The notes under the pieces: generated by a model | Told to the model about the DNA's origin: nothing | Seen by the model: only the letters and a program-made list of their open reading frames with translations | The model's database searches: none | Assembly: GCA_036244855.1 (NCBI GenBank) | Contig: BQKZ01000238.1 | Span: 1-30,476 of the forward strand | Length of the DNA stretch: 30,476 bases | Origin: Temnopleurus reevesii | Taxonomy: Eukaryota; Echinodermata; Echinoidea; Temnopleuroida; Temnopleuridae | Reading direction: 5' to 3' | Position numbers and translations under genes: made by a program | In this document: piece by piece, positions 28,683 through 30,476 of the stretch | Position numbering within the stretch: the first letter of the stretch is position 1 | Layout of the letters: every line of letters begins with the position of its first letter

Positions 28683-30476
28683 ATGTATTTGACCGTCCTA
28701 TTACAACTAAATTGTGCTGCTTCAATAATGTTAAAGTTTAGCATTTTTTGCATTTTCTTATATAAACTGAGTAAACCGTTGTAAAAAGGGTTACATCGTA
28801 TCTACGAAAGTAAAGCTAGGCTGGAAAGACAATAACGGGATCGTGATTCTATGACATGGAGGGCCCAAAAAGAGAAATGGAGGAGAGATATTAGATAGAG
28901 ATTTGAAAATATTGAGAACATAAACAATAGTCAAATTGATTAATTCGGTTTCGCTTTTTTCGGTAGCATATATATCTGTTTTTTACTTCGAAGGGAGTAC
29001 ATTCCGTTCTAAAGGAGAAGACAACATACATGTATATCTAAACGTCCAAAAACAATACACAATATAGACTGAAACGGATGTTCGAATCATCATCATTAAC
29101 ACGACATAGCAACGACATAGCAACAATATATTTTAACATGCCACCAATTATTTAAAAAAAAATATCGTGGAGTGGTGTGCATATGTTTAATTTGGTCCGT
29201 ATAACCATTTCATGCGTCGTATTCAAAACATATTCCTAAGGACCAACATTTTAGAGTGTTCCAGAATATCCGATAAATAAGCATGAAAACTATATGCTTA
29301 AGTGAAGTCACTACTCTAATTCAAGACACGATAAACTGCATTGCTGGTGATCCACCTGAATTATAATTTCCAGACAAAACACGAATGCATCAATTTTCGA
29401 TACAGTGCAACATAGCTTAATATGTTTCAAGTTTAACAGTCTTATTCTTACTAAATTGTACTGCTTCAATAGTGTAAAACTTCTGCATTTGATCATTTTA
29501 TCATATTAACTGAAGAATTCAGTGTAAAATATAATATCAAAGAAACATTATGGCAATATTCGAAATGTAATTGTTGATTTTCATAATAAACATGTCATAT
29601 CAATTAATGGATACCTCGTATATTTGTTCTCAACGTATTGTATACAATGTTTGCTTCCTTAAACAACATACATTGTACTTTTTGTTACACCTTATCATGC
29701 CAAATGTATTACCGCAAATGGATTATATGTTATAATATATCCATGAATCAATTACCCGGAAGTGCCAGAATTGGTCACGTATACGTATACCACTTTTCAC
29801 ACATTACATTTGCCATTTACATATAATAATAAATATAAGGTCTGCATTACTACATAGTATACTGTTTTCGGCACAATTAAGCTCAACTTAATTACCACAA
29901 ATCAAAAAGATAAAAATGCACATTCCTTTAAAATAAACTAGTTTCGTGAAGATATTTCGAGAACCCTACCAGATCATGATTCATTATTCACTTGTAACGA
30001 AAAAAAAGAAGACAGTGAAGACAGAAAACGAGCTATATAGAGTTAATTAATGATGATGAATAACTAGAGCTAACAATTATTTCTGACTTGGACAGCCGAC
30101 TTACGGATAAAGAGTAGCGTGTTACCACGTAGGACGTTATTATCAAGTAATGTTTTTGGACATGACGGAATGCTTTCGTCAACAAAATGCATGAAGCCAT
30201 AACTCTAACTACCAAACTAAAGATCGTTTCCTTTAATGACGCGACTTCAAGAAGACAACCTGTTTGTTGTAACAGTGTTTTGAATCGAGCCCGATACGAC
30301 GTCATTTAATTTAAAACTGAAGTCGCGCCATTAAAGGAAAATAGTTATAAGTGGGATTCTCAAAGCCCAATATCATAGTTTAGTGGTAATATGAGTGAGA
30401 TTGACATAAAATGATATAAATGAAAGACAAATATTGAGAGTGAAAAATAATGGCCGAAACGAGGCTGACTAGAAAG
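28683..30476. repeat. Near-identical direct repeat, right copy (cut by window end)
   Basis: Same sequence as 14623-16436, with about eight substitutions and one 3-base indel by eye. The match is still running at the last base of the window. Frames 29311-29496, 29638-29826 and 30033-30305 duplicate those of the left copy. Unlike the left copy, this one joins smoothly to its upstream tandem unit, so the left copy looks like the one with a rearranged left border. Confidence 0.9.

Noticed and set aside
14623..30476. Long terminal repeats of one large retroelement
   Set aside because: The 12 kb between the two copies contains spliced host-like exons on the minus strand and several unrelated foldbacks and no recognisable gag or pol frame.

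Overview
The window looks like AT-rich, non-coding-dense DNA from an animal, most likely a marine invertebrate. The evidence is small exons with GT/AG splice signals and long AT-rich introns, many short foldback (MITE-like) elements, microsatellites, minisatellites and no prokaryotic gene organisation. A sea urchin or similar echinoderm would fit the composition and repeat style, but I saw nothing that proves the species. Three isolated N bases (7442, 17029, 27279) suggest a draft assembly.

The one convincing gene lies on the minus strand between about 26.0 and 21.2 kb. It contains four complete exons (24686-25129, 23691-24137, 22689-23114, 21643-22065) and one half-length exon (25759-26012). 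Each complete exon encodes one copy of a module of about 141-149 residues. The module has a Trp-centred motif near its middle (GLWRMGIFGS-like), a Q-x-L motif, a C-x6/7-C pair in a C-[ND]-x-F-x-Y-[LV]-C-[VI]-E-F context, and a C-terminal C-x4-6-C pair. All complete exons are flanked by phase-1 introns and have lengths divisible by three, the classic arrangement for exon shuffling or tandem exon duplication. I do not recognise the module as a named family; a secreted or extracellular repeat protein is an inference. The 5' end (signal peptide, promoter) is not visible. The 3' end is unclear: an 86-nt exon is tandemly duplicated and one copy has an in-frame stop, and further 3' there are GC-rich, splice-bounded blocks (20.2-20.8 kb, 18.9-19.0 kb) that stay open in no frame as bounded.

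The rest is repeat-rich. 1-300: a 16-bp minisatellite. 1.3-1.75 kb: two inverted copies of a 130-bp hairpin element. 2.4-2.9 kb: a long compound foldback. 4.5-8.9 kb: a tandem segmental duplication with nested insertions that leave readable empty sites. 9.7, 12.4, 13.6, 14.0, 19.8 and 23.4 kb: further members of one foldback family. 11.46-12.13 kb: a polypyrimidine tract. 14.28-16.44 kb and 28.1-30.48 kb: a direct repeat that is almost identical over its last 1.8 kb, spaced 14.06 kb apart and bracketing the module gene, so the gene may sit in a tandemly duplicated block. Two copies of a TTAA-flanked 520-bp element (5.56 and 26.42 kb) lie in opposite orientations.
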